NCBI GenBank assembly: GCA_950295325.1
Contig: OX485806.1
Location: 14,882,001 to 14,942,000, forward strand
DNA from: Polytrichum commune
Taxonomy: Eukaryota; Streptophyta; Polytrichopsida; Polytrichales; Polytrichaceae
Direction of reading: 5' to 3'
Length of the DNA stretch: 60,000 nucleotides
Numbering within the stretch: the first letter of the stretch is position 1; every line of letters starts with the position of its first letter. Below, piece after piece: positions 59,201 through 60,000 of the stretch. The position numbers and the translations under genes were made by a program. The notes under the pieces are model-generated. The model searched no databases, was not told where the DNA came from, and was given only the letters and a program-made list of their open reading frames with translations.

Positions 59201-60000
59201 CAGGGCCGTCATGGATGTGTGTCTGACAACAATGTGATGTGACAATCCATCAGATTTTTCTGAGCACAAGATGGACTATTCTTCTGAACCTTCAAGCAGA
59301 AGTATTTCGAGTGAACGGGTATCCTTTTTTTACAGCTGAAATGTTGACAGGTTGGGAATTTGGTTCATTTTGCAAGTGACTGCTATATGTGCAAATGACT
59401 GCAGACTGTTGACTGCTGTCTGTTTCTGTCTAGTTTTATGGTGCAATCATCCAACAGACTTTGATTTTTGAGATCTTTTGTTGTCAATCTTGACCATAAA
59501 AAGTGTGGAGGACGTACTCCATGTGCTCATTCTCTTCTGCCTGGAGTCACTTGAATCTGATCGTGTGCTACTCTATTCTGAGCGGCACTGCCTTTTGCGT
59601 GTGCTTCCCGTACTTGTTGTACTTGCCACATCTGGTGAAAAGGACGGGGACTCGATGTTCAAGACTATCAGGCTTCCTCGCCTAATTCGCATTTTTAGGG
59701 TTTGGCATCATCCATCCATCTACCTATTGTCCATTTAATTTCAGATTTGGTCATGTCTTTTTGAAGAGTGACATTGTCGTTTTTCAGTACTGTCCAGTTT
59801 CGTATGCATGAAATAGCTCCCCATACGTGATATAACATAGTAGAAAAATTACCTGTACAAGGAGATGAGGCTCGTGTTCTTAGTTTCTAGACATTCCAGA
59901 TGTCAGTCGTTGCAGTCCGCTATAAGCACAATCTAGTTCAGAATCTGGTCAAGGAAAATCTTTTAAGTGGCCAAAGGTGTGACTAGAAGGTGTTTAATGA
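55118..60000 (+). CDS. PIR: PIR/SRA1 (CYFIP) subunit of the SCAR/WAVE complex, N-terminal part, continues beyond the window
   Basis: Scaffold subunit that binds Rac/ROP GTPases and controls SCAR/WAVE activation of ARP2/3 actin nucleation. Exons: first exon 55118-55174 or its duplicate 55912-55968 (each 19 codons, phase 0), then 57026-57098, 57271-57335, 57574-57651, 57808-57927, 58201-58271, 58670-58762, 59006-59075, 59254-59318, 59504-59699; all phases join (888 nt, 296 codons). Seen: VPVEEAVAALATFSLE, DEQP, YRSCVKALPQLPE, DLYLETYQVLD, GPTITHMW, DHLKNAKASIPNDFSWYKR, TFTQIS, DTDGMREELDDLQIFLSTRW and LLRVLPVLVVLATSGEKD, all in family order. The family is about 1250-1290 aa, so roughly a quarter is here. 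Residue 2 differs between the alternative starts (MFGVPV, MIGVPV). Confidence 0.93.
55912..55968 (+). CDS. PIR: Duplicate first coding exon of PIR
   Basis: Same 19-codon exon as 55118-55174 with the donor kept (CTCGAG|gttaga) and a Met start. The coding sequence differs at few positions and the protein only at residue 2. It is nearer to the second exon. Either promoter/first-exon choice or relic status is possible. Confidence 0.75.

Noticed and set aside
1-60000. CRISPR arrays, bacterial operons, tRNA or rRNA genes
   Set aside because: None seen. The tandem repeats found are of plant minisatellite type, and no cloverleaf with conserved A/B boxes was recognised by eye; a tRNA scan would settle the latter.

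Overview
This window is nuclear DNA from a plant-lineage (streptophyte) eukaryote. It is AT-rich and intron-rich, with GT-AG introns of about 70 bp to 1.7 kb, a chloroplast-targeted ribosomal protein gene, a peroxisomal long-chain acyl-CoA synthetase of the plant LACS6/7 type and a SCAR/WAVE PIR subunit. Unexpectedly, it also holds a full-length PKA-type catalytic kinase. Canonical PKA catalytic subunits are generally considered absent from flowering plants, while cAMP/PKA components are kept in streptophytes with swimming sperm. I therefore infer a non-flowering plant (bryophyte, lycophyte or fern grade) or a streptophyte alga. The species cannot be fixed from sequence alone.

Layout: 1-3303 is gene-free and contains a decayed duplicate of the downstream LACS 3' flank. 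3304-5130 (+) is an unrecognised two-exon gene. 6665-18655 (-) is a 25-exon peroxisomal LACS with both PTS2 and PTS1. 18656-24749 is its presumed 5' region followed by a cluster of DNA transposons (PIF/Harbinger-like, Mutator-like, pogo-like). 24750-32301 (+) is a 12-exon PKA-like kinase. 32302-35796 is gene-free and includes a long hairpin. 35797-38501 (+) is a four-exon CPYC glutaredoxin. 38502-40832 is MITE-rich. 40833-42392 (+) is plastid ribosomal protein PSRP5. 42393-54600 is a 12 kb gene desert of old repeats, with a second Harbinger-like MITE and a 1 kb inverted-repeat element. From about 55.1 kb to the window end (+) are the first ten coding exons of PIR/SRA1, preceded by a triplicated first-exon region.

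The exon models were built by hand from conserved protein blocks, splice consensus and phase. All multi-exon models close in frame. The genes are not an operon and do unrelated jobs: peroxisomal fatty-acid activation, cAMP-type signalling, thiol redox, plastid translation and actin nucleation.

The most interesting content is (i) the intact PKA-type kinase, (ii) two pogo-like elements that lost their catalytic core but keep the CENP-B-type N-terminal helix-turn-helix and a C-terminal PCNA-box-like tail, (iii) two Harbinger-like elements whose pre-insertion sites survive as paralogous empty sites in the same window, (iv) a GC-AG intron enforced by reading frame in LACS, and (v) repeated partial gene duplications (LACS tail, PSRP5 tail, PIR first exon).
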